Shown here: one piece after another, positions 62,828-64,000 of the stretch | Layout of the letters: each line of letters begins with the position of its first letter | Numbering within the stretch: the first letter of the stretch is position 1 | NCBI GenBank assembly: GCA_020086605.1 | Contig: JACBWW010000018.1 | Span: forward strand, 12,493,252-12,557,251 | Origin: Lanius collurio | Taxonomy: Eukaryota; Chordata; Aves; Passeriformes; Laniidae | Direction of reading: 5' to 3' | Length of the DNA stretch: 64,000 nucleotides | Position numbers and translations under genes: made by a program | The notes under the pieces: generated by a model | Told to the model about the DNA's origin: nothing | Seen by the model: the letters and a program-made list of their open reading frames with translations, nothing else | Databases searched by the model: none

Positions 62828-64000
62828 CTGTGCAGACACAAGGGCAGAATGTTTGTTAAAGCTTAATTATCAGTATTGATCAACAACCAGAGTACCCATG
62901 CATTTAGAAGACACCCCTTAATCTGTTTTTGTGCTTTCTTTTTTCCAGTTATTTTAAGGGCACACAGATTTCTGAACAACTCTTACCAAGAGGGATTTTA
63001 GACCTTCAATACTGCCTTCATGCAGATGCAATGCAGACACCAGCCCTGCACCATGATGGCTTCACTAGTGTTAATAGTTCAAAGGAACCTTAGAAATGGA
63101 TGCTGCAGCTCTGTGCAGGAGCTTATGGCCCAGTGATTTGAGGTTTCATTCACCTCTGTATCTAGTAGCCTGAAGTTTGAAGATTTAAATAAAGTAAATA
63201 CATTTTTAGATCATACACAGATAGTTCAAAATAGTGTCTTTTGGGGCTACAAAATCTGAATGCCACAGTGCACTCCAAAGCACCCTTAGAGCCTGCTGGC
63301 TCAGCACAAGCCAGACACACATTTTGTGAGCAGGGGAGCAGGTGACAATGGGTTCCCGAGAAGGAGGAAAGTATCTAAAAAAACTGTTCAAATTGGGAGA
63401 ATACAAATCTGAGGCATCCACTTTGGAGAATGTGTCCAACAGAATGACGTATTTCCTGCTGACTGTAACACCACGCTGGCTGAGATCCTGCTACAGCTGC
63501 AGGACTGCTCTGGATAGCACAGGATGGGACTTCCCACAGCAGCAAGGCCAGGAGAACTGCTGTACACACCTCTGGCCAGCAGAGCCAGCTCCCACTGTGT
63601 ACTGAACCTATGGGGGCCGGGAGAGGGCACTTCCCAGAGACAAGGCACTGCCAAGAAATAATCAGCAGGGTGACATTTTGCACTTCTAAGATGATTCCAA
63701 GTTTCTTATCAGTTTGCTTAACCTCTGGTTTGGCACTGGAGGGGGTAATTTAGTCTCTCCCTCCCTTGGGAGCTTGCAAAGCCCTGGTCAGGGCTGCCCA
63801 GCACACCACAGCAAATTCCCACAGGCCGAACCACATAAAGAGCTTGAACATTTTTTAAGGGATCACGTGAGAGCACAGGTAATTGATGTTGTTGATGTTG
63901 ACATCTAAACCAAAACTGAAGTTGCCATGTAATTCGAAATCTTTTACTTGTTTGGCTTGAAGGAGAAAAAAGATTCTATTCACTATTAGCTGAAACAAGA
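62828..64000 (-). other. MELTF: MELTF intron, right edge of window
   Basis: No exon for the missing N-terminal part of melanotransferrin (expected to contain an RWC motif and several cysteines) could be found here on the minus strand. The missing exons should lie to the right of the window. No repeat was recognised in this stretch. Confidence 0.6.

Overview
The window is vertebrate nuclear DNA and almost certainly from a bird. It has AT-rich intergenic and intronic sequence, GT-AG introns, compact CpG-rich promoters, several CR1 retrotransposon fragments and one solo LTR that resembles avian ERVL-type LTRs. Species cannot be told from the sequence. No prokaryotic-style operon, CRISPR array or phage element is present. 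Gene names come from recognising protein families, and exon boundaries were placed by eye from reading frame and splice signals.

Layout. 1-8.3 kb: no recognisable gene. 8.35-28.02 kb (+): a complete 11-exon pancreatic carboxypeptidase B gene (CPB1, 417 codons). 28.2-40.1 kb: intergenic, with CR1 fragments. 40.15-43.66 kb (-): NCBP2, the small subunit of the nuclear cap-binding complex, in four coding exons. 43.95-44.21 kb (+): NCBP2AS2, a short intronless microprotein gene that shares a CpG-rich bidirectional promoter with NCBP2. 47.13-49.24 kb (-): PIGZ, the mannosyltransferase that adds the fourth mannose to GPI anchors, in two coding exons. 51.33 kb to beyond the right edge (-): MELTF (melanotransferrin). 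Thirteen coding exons are present, and the first exons, which should encode the signal peptide and N-terminus, lie outside the window.

The NCBP2-NCBP2AS2-PIGZ-MELTF block matches the gene order of human 3q29, while CPB1 lies in 3q24 in human. The CPB1/NCBP2 neighbourhood is therefore a rearrangement junction relative to human. PIGZ and MELTF have a thematic link, since PIGZ acts in GPI-anchor synthesis and mammalian melanotransferrin is GPI-anchored, but their adjacency is probably historical. CPB1 is a secreted digestive zymogen and NCBP2 is a housekeeping RNA-binding protein.

Most notable points: (i) a 42-bp tandem duplication copies the 3' splice site of CPB1 exon 3 and creates a second in-frame acceptor; (ii) the iron-binding histidine of MELTF is replaced in both transferrin lobes (Arg in the N-lobe, Gln in the C-lobe); (iii) one MELTF intron has a GC donor; (iv) a conserved ~80-bp element occurs twice, 8.9 kb apart; (v) two perfect hairpins sit side by side in CPB1 intron 9; (vi) an unexplained CpG-rich patch lies downstream of PIGZ. 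No wholly new system was found.
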